Source of the DNA: Kordiimonas sediminis
Lineage (GTDB): Bacteria; Pseudomonadota; Alphaproteobacteria; Sphingomonadales; Kordiimonadaceae
NCBI RefSeq assembly: GCF_014656395.1
Contig: NZ_BNCI01000002.1
Location: forward strand, 186,001-250,000
Direction of reading: 5' to 3'
DNA length: 64,000 nt
The notes beneath the pieces are model-generated. The model saw nothing but the letters and a program-made list of their open reading frames with translations, had not been told where the DNA came from and searched no databases. Of the stretch, positions 9,892 to 18,735 are shown one piece after another; position 1 is the first letter of the stretch, and each line of letters opens with the position of its first letter. The position numbers were made by a program, and so were the translations under genes.

Positions 9892-10985
9892 CCGAGACGT
9901 TTCACATCGTTGTCGCAGCCGGCGGAACCGGAGGGCATATGGTCCCGGCCGGTGCACTGGCTGATGCCTTGCTGGCGCGGGGGCACCGTGTCAGTCTGGT
10001 GACCGATGAACGGGGTAATCGTTTTACTGATACGTTTGCTGATATGCCGAAACATGTGCTCCATACACAAAGCCATATGGCGGGTGGATTGATGGGGAAG
10101 ATCAAATCGCTCTGGAGTATTTGGAAAAGCACCAGAGAGGTGAAAGGGCTATTTTGGACATGGCAGCCTGACTGTGTTGTCGGATTTGGCGGGTATCCGT
10201 CCATGCCGGGTATTTTGGCTGCCAGTGCCCATAAAATTCCAGTGGTGCTGCATGAGCAAAATGCAGTACTGGGGCGTGTGAACCGCTGGATGGCGCGGGA
10301 AGCACTAGTGGTTGCGCTCAGTTATGACCCAACAGCACGGGTTCCCGCGGGCGTTAAAACCCTTTTCACTGGTAATCCTGTTCGGTCAGAAATTCTAAGT
10401 ATGAAAGACACGCCCTATAGTTACGCAAAAGGAGGTGTCTTAAATCTTCTTATACTTGGCGGGTCTCAGGGGGCGCGGATTTTGTCTGATATCGTGCCGG
10501 ATGCGGTGGCGGTATATGCCGCTGGCGCTAAGGCAGTTTCGATTGTGCATCAGGCACGCGCAGAAGACGTTGACCGTGTTCAGGAAGTCTATGAAAAGGC
10601 GGGCATAGATGCAGTTGTACAGCCCTTTTTTACCGACATCCCTGACAAATTAATGTCGGCGGACCTTGTGATTGCACGGTCGGGCGCGTCAACCCTGTCA
10701 GAACTAACCGTTCTGGGAAGGCCGTCAATATTAGTGCCGCTTGCAATTGCCGCAGATGATCACCAGTCGGCGAACGCACGTCAGCTAAAGGAGGTTGGGG
10801 CTGCGTGGGTGTTACCCGAGGCACAGTTTACTGTCGATGTGCTTGCAGGTCTTTTAGAAGACGTGACAGGCGATGAAATGTACCTGAAAAACGCAGCACG
10901 GGCAGCGCATAGCTGCGCGCGCCCAAAGGCCGCAGAAAAACTGGCTGATTGTGTTTTAAAGCAGATAAGGAAGAAAGCAGCGTGA
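9888..10985 (+). CDS. murG: Lipid II synthase (GlcNAc transferase) MurG
   Basis: A peripheral membrane GT-B glycosyltransferase that converts lipid I to lipid II with UDP-GlcNAc on the cytoplasmic face. It has 365 residues. The N-terminal glycine loop GGTGGH is at 12-17, the second loop GGSQGAR near 188, and the UDP-GlcNAc site ([11 protein letters not shown], then the DDHQ stretch) near 265-300. ATGA overlaps with ftsW at 9888-9891, and GTGA overlaps with murC at 10982-10985. Confidence 0.97.
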   Translation: MTETFHIVVAAGGTGGHMVPAGALADALLARGHRVSLVTDERGNRFTDTFADMPKHVLHTQSHMAGGLMGKIKSLWSIWKSTREVKGLFWTWQPDCVVGFGGYPSMPGILAASAHKIPVVLHEQNAVLGRVNRWMAREALVVALSYDPTARVPAGVKTLFTGNPVRSEILSMKDTPYSYAKGGVLNLLILGGSQGARILSDIVPDAVAVYAAGAKAVSIVHQARAEDVDRVQEVYEKAGIDAVVQPFFTDIPDKLMSADLVIARSGASTLSELTVLGRPSILVPLAIAADDHQSANARQLKEVGAAWVLPEAQFTVDVLAGLLEDVTGDEMYLKNAARAAHSCARPKAAEKLADCVLKQIRKKAA

Positions 10986-12400
10986 AGAATATTCCCTTTG
11001 ATATCGGTATTGTGCATTTCATAGGTATTGGCGGCATTGGTATGTCTGGCATTGCCGAGGTTATGCATAATCTGGGGTATAAGGTGCAAGGATCGGACCT
11101 TGCAAAAAGCGCAAATGTTGAACGCCTGATGGGGCTGGGTATTCCTGTAATGGTAGGCCAGGGCCCAGAGAATATTGGTGACAGCAAAGTGATCGTTGTC
11201 TCGTCTGCGATCAAAGCTGATAACCCGGAACTGATTGAAGCACGCAGACTTGGGCTGCCTGTTGTTCGCCGGGCGGAGATGCTGGCTGAGTTGATGCGCC
11301 TTAAATGGTGTGTTTCTGTTGCCGGCACACACGGCAAAACAACGACAACATCTATGGTGGCAACGGTCCTTGAACATGCTGGTATTGACCCGACTGTGAT
11401 CAATGGCGGCATTATCAACAGTTACGGCACAAATGCGCGTTTGGGTGAAGGTAACTGGATGGTCGTAGAAGCAGATGAAAGTGACGGAACTTTTGTCAAG
11501 CTGCCTGCCACCATTGCCATTGTTACCAATATGGACCCGGAACATCTGGATTTTTACGGCACCTTTGAGAATGAGAAAGCAGCCTTCAAACAGTTTCTGG
11601 AGCGTGTTCCGTTTTATGGTGCCGCGATCATGTGTATCGACCATCCCGAGGTGCAAGCCCTGATTCCGGAAGTGAAAGACCGTAAGGTGGTTTCGTACGG
11701 ACTGTCAGCGCAGGCAGATATTCAGGCGACTAATGTGCGCTCTGGTGGGGGGTCAGTAACGTTTGATGTGCGCCTGCTGGACCGCCAGTCAGGTGACCGT
11801 CGGACAATCTCGGACATACAGTTGCCAATGCCAGGAAACCACAATATCCAAAACGCCCTCGCAGCGATTGCAGCCGGTTTGGAAATGGGGGCATCCGACG
11901 ATGTGTTGCGCGCTGCATTTTCTGCCTTTGGCGGGGTTAAGCGTCGTTTCACCAAGACGGGTGTCGTAAATGGCGTGACCTTTATTGATGATTACGGTCA
12001 CCATCCAGTTGAGATTGAATCGGTCCTGAAAGCGGCACGCTCTTCGTTTGAAGGCAGGGTAATCGCGGTTGTGCAGCCACATCGTTATAGCCGGCTACAA
12101 AGCTTGTTTGAAGAATTTTGCACCTGCTTCAATGACGCTGATACCGTTCTTGTTTCTCCGGTATTTGCAGCGGGAGAAGAGCCGCTAGAGGGTTTCAATA
12201 GTGATACACTTGCGGAAGGGCTTCGCGATCATGGGCACCGTGATGCTGTTGCCTTTGCATCGGAAGAAGATATCCCACAATTGATTGCTTCCCGCATGCA
12301 GGCGGGGGATGTGGTTGTATTTCTTGGGGCTGGGTCTATCACTAAATGGGCTGTGGCTGCCCCAGAGCAGGTAAATGCGCACGTGGAAACAGGGGGCTGA
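10982..12400 (+). CDS. murC: UDP-N-acetylmuramate:L-alanine ligase MurC
   Basis: The first Mur ligase, adding L-alanine to UDP-MurNAc in the cytoplasm; 472 residues. The N-terminal domain has [12 protein letters not shown] at about residue 12, the P-loop GTHGKTTT is near 115, and DDYGHHP is near 335. I set the start at GTG 10982 because the family begins just before the [13 protein letters not shown] region and the codon overlaps the murG stop. The upstream ATG at 10949 would add residues encoded inside murG. Confidence 0.95.
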   Translation: MKNIPFDIGIVHFIGIGGIGMSGIAEVMHNLGYKVQGSDLAKSANVERLMGLGIPVMVGQGPENIGDSKVIVVSSAIKADNPELIEARRLGLPVVRRAEMLAELMRLKWCVSVAGTHGKTTTTSMVATVLEHAGIDPTVINGGIINSYGTNARLGEGNWMVVEADESDGTFVKLPATIAIVTNMDPEHLDFYGTFENEKAAFKQFLERVPFYGAAIMCIDHPEVQALIPEVKDRKVVSYGLSAQADIQATNVRSGGGSVTFDVRLLDRQSGDRRTISDIQLPMPGNHNIQNALAAIAAGLEMGASDDVLRAAFSAFGGVKRRFTKTGVVNGVTFIDDYGHHPVEIESVLKAARSSFEGRVIAVVQPHRYSRLQSLFEEFCTCFNDADTVLVSPVFAAGEEPLEGFNSDTLAEGLRDHGHRDAVAFASEEDIPQLIASRMQAGDVVVFLGAGSITKWAVAAPEQVNAHVETGG

Positions 12401-12401
12401 A

Positions 12402-13349
12402 ATGACGACGGTAGGATCAGGCACAGCTATTAAAATTGATTTGCCGGAGGTGCATGGGCGACTTGCATTTGATGCAAATCTGTCTCGCTTAAGCTGGTTT
12501 CGGACGGGCGGCACAGCCGATGTATTGTTTGAACCAGCAGATGAAGCTGATTTGATACGGTTCCTTAGAAAGTTGCCGTCTGGAACGCCCATAACCGTGA
12601 TCGGGGTGGGGTCCAACCTGCTTGTTCGGGATGGTGGTATACGCGGTGTTGTTATTCGGCTTGGCAGAACTTTTTCTGATATTCGCATTCGGGGCACTGT
12701 GGTCAAAGCAGGTGCAGGCGCGATGGATGTGCATGTCGCACGTAAGGCTGCAACGGCCGGTGTGGCTGGACTGGAATTTATGGTTGGTGTGCCAGGCAGT
12801 ATCGGCGGCGCACTGAGAATGAATGCTGGTGCGTATGGTTCAGACATTGCGGATGTTCTGATGCATGCGCGGGCGGTTGATTTCTTTGGTCATGTTCATG
12901 AACTAGATAAAGACGATTTCGGTTTTAGTTACCGAAAGTCAACCTTGCCGGCGGATTTGATTTTCCTTGATGCATCTTTTTCTGGCCGTATGGGCGACCC
13001 AGAAGAAATTCAGGCCAGAATGGATGCAATCATGTCTGAACGGGCAGAAAGTCAACCTATTGGAACGCGTACCGGCGGTAGCACGTTCAAAAACCCTGAT
13101 GGCAGGAAAGCCTGGGAATTGATTGATGCAGCCGGGTGTCGGGGGCTTCGTGTTGGAGATGCCGAGATGTCGGAGAAGCATTGCAATTTCCTGATCAATC
13201 ACGGCGCTGCCAGTGCGAAAGATATTGAAACGCTGGGTGAGATGGTGCGCGACAAAGTCAAGGCAACGTCTGGGATTGAGCTTGAATGGGAAATTCGGAT
13301 TGTTGGCGATACTGATGAACCATTAAATCAGGAAGGAACGGCACAGTGA
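12402..13349 (+). CDS. murB: UDP-N-acetylenolpyruvoylglucosamine reductase MurB
   Basis: A FAD- and NADPH-dependent reductase forming UDP-MurNAc; 315 residues. It shows the FAD-binding region (RTGGTADVLFEP near residue 36, then GVGSNLLVRDGG), GVPGSIGGALRMNAGAYG near 130, and the RTGGSTFKNP motif with the catalytic serine near 228. The ATG at 12402 follows the murC stop by one base and has AGGGG upstream. ftsQ follows with a 4-bp GTGA overlap, leaving no room for ddl, which sits here in many alphaproteobacteria. Confidence 0.95.
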   Translation: MTTVGSGTAIKIDLPEVHGRLAFDANLSRLSWFRTGGTADVLFEPADEADLIRFLRKLPSGTPITVIGVGSNLLVRDGGIRGVVIRLGRTFSDIRIRGTVVKAGAGAMDVHVARKAATAGVAGLEFMVGVPGSIGGALRMNAGAYGSDIADVLMHARAVDFFGHVHELDKDDFGFSYRKSTLPADLIFLDASFSGRMGDPEEIQARMDAIMSERAESQPIGTRTGGSTFKNPDGRKAWELIDAAGCRGLRVGDAEMSEKHCNFLINHGAASAKDIETLGEMVRDKVKATSGIELEWEIRIVGDTDEPLNQEGTAQ

Positions 13350-14131
13350 TAGATTTGGATAATAGTCGGTCCCGTATGGTCTTATTCGCCGGTGGTCTGT
13401 TGGCCTGTGCCAGTGCGGCGGTATTTATCGCACAGTCCCAGCTTGACCCTTGGCAGTCAGTTGTCGAAGGGTCGCGGGACGCCGGATTCGTTTTGACTGA
13501 TTTGAAAATTGATGGCGCAAATCATACCAGTCGCTCAGAAATTTTGGCTGCACTGGATATTGATGACGGCGTGCCTTTGTTGTCGATTGATTTGATACGT
13601 ATTAAGGAACAGCTGGAAAAACTGAACTGGATCAAGTCAGTAGAATTGAAGCGTAATTTGCCAAGTGGACTTCACATCACCATCACGGAAAGAGTTCCGT
13701 ATGCGCTGTGGCAGAATAACGGAAAAGTCCAGTTGATAGACCCTGATGGTGTTGCTATTACCAGTCGCGGCCTTGGGGACTTCACAGATTTGATGATACT
13801 CGTAGGGCCGAATGCGCATCTGCATGCAACCAGCCTTCAGGCACTATTGGATACCCAGCCAGACCTGTCACAGCGTGTTAAATCGGCTGTCAGGGTCGGA
13901 GAACGTCGGTGGGACGTTGTGTTTGAAAATGGTGTGCGTGTGAAGTTACCGGAAGACAAAAACGGCTACCGCGCTGATGATGCCTGGTCTTTGTTCGCAA
14001 GTTTGGAGCAGGAGCATTCGCTTCTGTCCCGAGAAGTGAGCATTATTGATATGCGGGTCAAGGACCGGGTGTATCTGCGTTTGCCGCCAGGAGTTAGTCG
14101 GACGGAACGCAGTTTTGAGACGAAGACATAA
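13346..14131 (+). CDS. ftsQ: Cell division protein FtsQ
   Basis: A bitopic divisome protein, 261 residues. A short cytoplasmic tail is followed by a membrane segment at about residues 11-28, a POTRA domain (VLTDLKIDGANHTSRSEIL onward, about 48-118) and the FtsQ beta domain with ERVPYALWQ. In the divisome it binds FtsB-FtsL. The GTG start overlaps the murB stop (GTGA at 13346-13349). A small GCCC-GTAA-GGGC hairpin lies in the 39 bases before ftsA. Confidence 0.93.
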   Translation: MIDLDNSRSRMVLFAGGLLACASAAVFIAQSQLDPWQSVVEGSRDAGFVLTDLKIDGANHTSRSEILAALDIDDGVPLLSIDLIRIKEQLEKLNWIKSVELKRNLPSGLHITITERVPYALWQNNGKVQLIDPDGVAITSRGLGDFTDLMILVGPNAHLHATSLQALLDTQPDLSQRVKSAVRVGERRWDVVFENGVRVKLPEDKNGYRADDAWSLFASLEQEHSLLSREVSIIDMRVKDRVYLRLPPGVSRTERSFETKT

Positions 14132-14170
14132 GCTTTAAGCCCGTAAGGGCAGAGTATTGACAGGGTTGAA

Positions 14171-15430
14171 ATGAGTACAGCAAACCAGGGCGTAATAGCA
14201 GCACTTGATGTAGGTGGCAGTAAAGTCGCCTGTGTGATCGCGGATTTGGGGCCGTCGGGCGACCTGAATATTCGCGGTGTAGGCAATCGTGCATGCCGCG
14301 GTGTCTCGGGTGGTGTTGTGACGGATATGCTGGAGACTGAAAAGGCTATTCGTGCCTCGGTGGAGCAGGCAGAGAAAATGGCCGGGGAGACGATATCAAC
14401 GGTTATTTTGGGCTTTGCAGGCGGGGAACAGCAAAGCACGATCATAGAAGTTGAAGTGGATGTGGATGGGCACTCTGTGGCCCAGTCTGATATTGACCGC
14501 GCCATCGCCAAAGTGGAAGAGCAGATGGATACGGGCGACAGAGAGGTGCTGCATTCCTTCACTGCTGCTTATTCGATTGACGGGGCTTACAGCAGTATCG
14601 CACCTCTGGGTATGTATGGTAAAAAACTGGGTCTGGCCCAGCATGTGATAACCATTAACAGCAGCCCAAGGATGAACCTTGAAGCGTGTGTTCGCAGGGC
14701 GCACCTCGATGTCAGTCATGTTGTTAGTCTGCCGTATGCGTCTGCGCTGTCCAGCCTTGTGGAAGATGAGGCAAAGATGGGCGCTGCCTGTATTGATATT
14801 GGTGCCGGGACAACGAATATTGCTATTATGGCCCAAGGGGCGTTAGTGCATGCAGATGTGATCCCCATCGGCGGTAGTCAGGTAACAGATCAGATTGCCC
14901 GCGAGCTGTTAACGCCGTTTGAGCAGGCAGAACGCTTAAAAACATTCAGTGGTGCGGCTATCCGTGTGGCAGCTGATGACCGATCAGATATCGAAGTGCC
15001 GCAGGTAGGCGAAATCAGTGGTGAGGAAAGCCTGGTCAGGAAACCCCGTAGTGCCCTGACCGGTGTTATCCAAAATGAATTAGAGATATTGTTTGCGACC
15101 ATTGCAAAGCATCTGGATGCTTCTGGCTTCTCCGGTGTTAGCGGTAAGCGTGTTGTCTTGACCGGTGGTGTCGCACAAACAGAAGGTATTCGTGACCTGG
15201 CGGCAGAGGTGCTTGGCCGACAGGTGCGACTGGGGCGTCCACAGATATTAGTGGGGTTGCCGCAGGCGGGGCATTCGCCTGCGTTCGCCGGTGCTATAGG
15301 ATTATTGCTGTACGGCGCCAAAACACCATCAGACAGCGCACGAGAGAAGAAAAGTCCGGGCAGGGACTCTGGATCCGACTCATCGAATCCGATTCTGCGT
15401 GTAATTGGCTGGCTAAAAGACAATTTTTAA
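14171..15430 (+). CDS. ftsA: Cell division protein FtsA
   Basis: An actin-fold ATPase that tethers FtsZ filaments to the inner membrane. It has 419 residues. Phosphate-loop signatures are [13 protein letters not shown] at the N terminus and [14 protein letters not shown] near residue 206. The GVSGGVV region and the 1C-type insert lie between them. The last 16 residues ([15 protein letters not shown]) read as the amphipathic membrane-targeting helix. The last 70 bases of the gene hold four of the GANTC sites described at ftsZ. Confidence 0.96.
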   Translation: MSTANQGVIAALDVGGSKVACVIADLGPSGDLNIRGVGNRACRGVSGGVVTDMLETEKAIRASVEQAEKMAGETISTVILGFAGGEQQSTIIEVEVDVDGHSVAQSDIDRAIAKVEEQMDTGDREVLHSFTAAYSIDGAYSSIAPLGMYGKKLGLAQHVITINSSPRMNLEACVRRAHLDVSHVVSLPYASALSSLVEDEAKMGAACIDIGAGTTNIAIMAQGALVHADVIPIGGSQVTDQIARELLTPFEQAERLKTFSGAAIRVAADDRSDIEVPQVGEISGEESLVRKPRSALTGVIQNELEILFATIAKHLDASGFSGVSGKRVVLTGGVAQTEGIRDLAAEVLGRQVRLGRPQILVGLPQAGHSPAFAGAIGLLLYGAKTPSDSAREKKSPGRDSGSDSSNPILRVIGWLKDNF

Positions 15431-15479
15431 CCGAATCGTTCGATTCGCTCTTGGCAGCGACTCGTAGACAGGTTAGAGT
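15365..15479 (+). promoter_or_regulatory. GANTC cluster and candidate promoter upstream of ftsZ
   Basis: Seven GANTC sites start at 15365, 15377, 15385, 15391, 15433, 15442 and 15459. Two of them form a near-palindrome, CGAATCG-TT-CGATTCG, at 15432-15447. A sigma-70-like promoter, TTGGCA at 15451-15456 and TAGAGT at 15474-15479 with a 17-base spacer, contains the last GANTC site inside its spacer. GANTC is the CcrM methylation target. In Caulobacter, GcrA acts at promoters carrying methylated GANTC, and ftsZ is one such gene. The sites are seen; the regulation is inferred. Confidence 0.6.
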
Positions 15480-15501
15480 GAAAAGAACGGAGGAAACGGG
15501 C

Positions 15502-17250
15502 ATGTCTATTGATTTCGAAAATACTGAACTAACGGAGCTTACTCCCAAGATCGCTGTTGTAGGTGTAGGCGGTGCCGGGTGTAATGCGGTGAACAACATG
15601 ATCTCTGCACAGTTGCAGGGCGTGGATTTTGTTGTAGCAAACACAGATGCGCAGGCGCTGGCAAACAGCCTTGCGGATAATCGTCTGCAACTTGGTGTTC
15701 AAATCACACAGGGTCTTGGCGCTGGCGCGCAGCCAAAAGTGGGGCAGGCAGCTGCTGAAGAAGCGCTGGAAGTGATCGATGAATCGCTTGAAGGTGCACA
15801 CATGGCGTTTGTCACCGCTGGGATGGGTGGTGGAACGGGTACAGGTGCTGCGCCGGTTATTGCGCGACGTGCTCGTGAAAAAGGTATTCTGACAGTTGGT
15901 GTTGTTACGCGTCCGTTCCAGTTTGAGGGCGCACGCCGGATGAAGATCGCAGAAGCTGGCATTCAGGAACTGGCTGCCAACGTTGACACGCTGATCATTA
16001 TTCCGAACCAGAACCTGTTCCTCGTCGCAAATGAGAAAACCACTTTTGCCGATGCCTTTAATATGGCGGATGAGGTTCTGCATTCAGGCGTACGGGGTAT
16101 TACTGACCTGATGGTGATGCCAGGTTTGATTAACCTTGATTTTGCTGATGTGCGGACTGTTATGTCTGAAATGGGCAAGGCAATGATGGGTACTGGTGAA
16201 GCATCAGGGGAAACGCGCGCGCAGGATGCGGCCGCTGCAGCAATCTCAAATCCGCTGTTGGAAGAAGCTAGCCTGAAGGGCGCGAAAGGCGTCATCATCA
16301 ACGTAACGGGCGGCATGGACATGACCCTGTTTGAGGTTGATGAAGCCGTTAACATGGTGCGCGAACTTGCTGACCCGGAAGCTCTGATTGTATTTGGTTC
16401 GGCCTTCAATAACGACCTTGAAGGCAAGTTGCGGGTATCCGTTGTCGCAACGGGTATTGAGGGCGGTGCGGATGCACGCCCAATTCCAGAGCGCAGAACG
16501 CAGATTGAAATCCAGCCTGCAACTATCCGTACGGAAGCGCCTGTCGAAAAGCCAGTGGCAGACACGTCTACGCAGGAAGCTGCTGTTGCTGAGGCACCTG
16601 TCGTTGAAGCTGAGCAATCAGTTCAGCACGTTAATGCTGAGCCAGAGGCTGCGCCTGCACCCGTTGCAGAAGAGCCTGCTAAGCAGGAACAAGCTGTAGC
16701 ACAACAGGAAATCTCAGAAGGGGAAGCGGAAGCTGCATTTCAGGATGCTTTGATTTCCGGGGACCTTCTTGATCTGCCGTATGGTGATACGGTTGAAGAT
16801 CAAGAATCTGTTTCGAAACCGGAACAAAGTCTGGAGGATCTGGCACTTCAAACACAGGGGCAGGCAGCGTTTGTTGCAGATGCACCAGTGATGCCAAAGT
16901 CTGCAATGATGCCAGAATTGGCTGATACACCGCGGGTTGACCCGAAGCCAGAGCCACAAGCAGAGACACGGGCACAGCAGGCTGCCGAGAGCGAAGGCCG
17001 GCAGGAGCGTGAGCTATTGGCACGCAAGCCGCAGCAGATCAAGCGGAGCCTGTTCCAGCTTATGACAGGTGGCGCACGTCCGTCCGTCGAAAAAGTTGAA
17101 GCAGAAGCAGAAGTGCGTGATGCGGCATCTAATGATGCGAAGGCAGGTACAGTGGAGCTTGGCGGTGTGTCTGCAAGTGAGCGGCCAGTTCAAAGCCAGG
17201 ATAAAGATCAGTTGGAAATTCCAAGCTTCCTGCGTCGTCAGCAAAATTAA
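15502..17250 (+). CDS. ftsZ: Cell division protein FtsZ
   Basis: The tubulin-like GTPase that builds the Z ring. The GTPase core spans about residues 15-325 with GGAGCNAV near 27 and the tubulin signature GGGTGTG near 109. It is followed by a long linker of about 240 residues rich in Glu, Ala, Gln and Pro, then the conserved C-terminal peptide [10 protein letters not shown] that binds FtsA and other partners. I chose the ATG at 15502 because GGAGG lies at 15489-15493; the frame is open further upstream without a better site. At 582 residues it is long compared with E. coli FtsZ, in line with the long linkers of alphaproteobacteria. Confidence 0.97.
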   Translation: MSIDFENTELTELTPKIAVVGVGGAGCNAVNNMISAQLQGVDFVVANTDAQALANSLADNRLQLGVQITQGLGAGAQPKVGQAAAEEALEVIDESLEGAHMAFVTAGMGGGTGTGAAPVIARRAREKGILTVGVVTRPFQFEGARRMKIAEAGIQELAANVDTLIIIPNQNLFLVANEKTTFADAFNMADEVLHSGVRGITDLMVMPGLINLDFADVRTVMSEMGKAMMGTGEASGETRAQDAAAAAISNPLLEEASLKGAKGVIINVTGGMDMTLFEVDEAVNMVRELADPEALIVFGSAFNNDLEGKLRVSVVATGIEGGADARPIPERRTQIEIQPATIRTEAPVEKPVADTSTQEAAVAEAPVVEAEQSVQHVNAEPEAAPAPVAEEPAKQEQAVAQQEISEGEAEAAFQDALISGDLLDLPYGDTVEDQESVSKPEQSLEDLALQTQGQAAFVADAPVMPKSAMMPELADTPRVDPKPEPQAETRAQQAAESEGRQERELLARKPQQIKRSLFQLMTGGARPSVEKVEAEAEVRDAASNDAKAGTVELGGVSASERPVQSQDKDQLEIPSFLRRQQN

Positions 17251-17301
17251 TCGAATAAACAGTTCACTTTCGGCTGAGAAAAAAGTGCAGAGTATTCAAT
17301 T

Positions 17302-17328
17302 GGGTCGCCTAGGGCGGCCCTTTTCTTT
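17302..17328 (+). terminator. Rho-independent terminator after ftsZ
   Basis: GGGTCGCC (17302-17309) and GGCGGCCC (17313-17320) form an 8-bp stem with one G-T pair and a 3-base loop, followed by TTTTCTTT. It lies 52 bases after the ftsZ stop and ends the dcw transcript. A second weak hairpin (ACTGCA/TGCAGT, 17355-17370) lies further on, near the 3' end of the convergent moaE. Confidence 0.85.
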
Positions 17329-17397
17329 AGGGTAGTTGTTTGGAATAGTAGACAACTGCATTGGTGCAGTCCGTAAGAGTGGAGTTACTATATTAGG

Positions 17398-17850
17398 TTA
17401 TGACCAGCGATCTTTGGCTTGATCATCAGTGTCTTTGGCGTCAACCCATGTGCTGTCAGTCTTGGTGGTTTCTTTTTTCCAAAACGGAGCAGAGGTCTTC
17501 AGGTAATCCATAATATACTCTGCCGCTTTGAACGCATCCCCACGGTGCGGGGCAGTTGTAATAACAAGCACAATGTTTTCACCAGGCTTCAGCGTGCCAT
17601 ACCGGTGGATTATGGTACATCCAAGCAGGTTCCAGCGAGTGATTGCGTCCTGGCCAATACGTTCCAGTTCGCGTTTTGTCATGCCGGGATAATGTTCCAG
17701 GGTCAGGCTGGTCAGCGTGCCTGTCATATCCCGTACGGTACCTGTGAATGTTACAATGGCGCCGATGTCAGTACGTTTTTTTTGCAGGGCGGCTATTTCC
17801 TGCCCTTGGTTAAAATCATCTATCTCAACGCGCACCGTCAGCATGCTCAT
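17398..17850 (-). CDS. moaE: Molybdopterin synthase catalytic subunit MoaE
   Basis: The large subunit of molybdopterin synthase, which inserts two sulfurs into cyclic pyranopterin monophosphate. It has 150 residues. Signatures are GAIVTFTGTVRD near residue 30, LEHYPGMTKREL near 52, HRYG near 82, and the catalytic region HRGDAF with AAEYIMDYLKTSAPFWKKE near 105-130. The ATG overlaps the moaD stop on the minus strand (ATGA). It is the last gene of the uvrC-pgsA-moaD-moaE run. Confidence 0.96.
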   Translation of the reverse strand: MSMLTVRVEIDDFNQGQEIAALQKKRTDIGAIVTFTGTVRDMTGTLTSLTLEHYPGMTKRELERIGQDAITRWNLLGCTIIHRYGTLKPGENIVLVITTAPHRGDAFKAAEYIMDYLKTSAPFWKKETTKTDSTWVDAKDTDDQAKDRWS

Positions 17851-18098
17851 CCTCCCGTTACGGGCGGGAAGAAGGCAATTTCATCCTGATCGGTAACGGG
17901 ACTATCAAGCGTCGCATGTTCTTCATTTATGGCAGCACGGATAAGCATATGTACTTCAAAGGCAGCCGCATAGCCTTCGCCGCGAGTGGAAAGGTAGGTA
18001 ATCAGGTCCTGTATGGTGTGAACAGTCTCTGGTTTGGTAAGTGTTTCTTCACCGGTTCCAATGCGTTCGCGCATCCATGCAAAGTATAGAATCTTCAC
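17847..18098 (-). CDS. moaD: Molybdopterin synthase sulfur carrier subunit MoaD
   Basis: A ubiquitin-like sulfur carrier of 83 residues that ends in the Gly-Gly needed for thiocarboxylation (PPVTGG). KILYFAWMRERIG at the N terminus and DEIAFFPPV before the tail are typical. It partners with MoaE, encoded immediately downstream with a 4-bp overlap. It lies 22 bases after pgsA. Confidence 0.95.
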   Translation of the reverse strand: MKILYFAWMRERIGTGEETLTKPETVHTIQDLITYLSTRGEGYAAAFEVHMLIRAAINEEHATLDSPVTDQDEIAFFPPVTGG

Positions 18099-18120
18099 CT
18101 AGGGAACCCTTTCGCCTAAT

Positions 18121-18672
18121 CTAGAGCATATGTTTCAAGCCGGATCTGAGATAATCATACCCGGTGTATATTGTCAGTACCGCCGCAATCCAAAGGCAAA
18201 TCAGACCAACCTCAAGCGCCGGAAGTCCAAATTCCGGTGCACCCTTGGTCCAGCAGAGAGCACCAAGCGCAACCATCTGGACCGTTGTTTTCCATTTTGC
18301 TGCCCAGGTAACTGGAACACTGACATTTGTCCCAGCGAGAAATTCACGTAGGCCAGAGACGAGTAATTCACGGCACATGATTATCACAGCGGCAATAACG
18401 TGGTAGCCGCTAACCCAGCCGATAGAAACGACCATGATGATAACCGCAGCTACCATCAGTTTGTCTGCAATCGGATCAAGAAAGACGCCAATTTTTGACG
18501 TACTGCCCGTTTTACGTGCCAGATAGCCATCGAAGAAATCTGTAAATCCGGCCATTGCGAAAATCACGAACGCTACATGGCTCCCAAGAGGTTGATCCAT
18601 GTAGAAAGACAGGATCAAAACCGGGATCACAAAGATACGTGACATTGTTAGAATGTTTGGCAGAGTCCACAT
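18121..18672 (-). CDS. pgsA: CDP-diacylglycerol--glycerol-3-phosphate 3-phosphatidyltransferase PgsA
   Basis: An inner-membrane enzyme making phosphatidylglycerol phosphate. The CDP-alcohol phosphotransferase signature DG-x2-AR-x8-G-x3-D-x3-D is intact (DGYLAR, then GVFLDPIAD). About four to five hydrophobic segments follow. I favour the ATG at 18672 (MWTLPNILT), which has GGA seven bases upstream and starts like other PgsA proteins. The ATG at 18684 adds four residues and lacks a ribosome site. It lies between uvrC and moaD on the minus strand. Confidence 0.93.
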   Translation of the reverse strand: MWTLPNILTMSRIFVIPVLILSFYMDQPLGSHVAFVIFAMAGFTDFFDGYLARKTGSTSKIGVFLDPIADKLMVAAVIIMVVSIGWVSGYHVIAAVIIMCRELLVSGLREFLAGTNVSVPVTWAAKWKTTVQMVALGALCWTKGAPEFGLPALEVGLICLWIAAVLTIYTGYDYLRSGLKHML

Positions 18673-18735
18673 AGGTATTTCCATCGGTGTGCTGAAGCCG
18701 TGACCTTAACTGATTACAAGGGCACGTCAAGTGTG

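Noticed and set aside
17355-17370. ACTGCA/TGCAGT stem near the moaE 3' end
   Set aside because: Only six pairs and no T-run on either strand, so it is not a convincing terminator.
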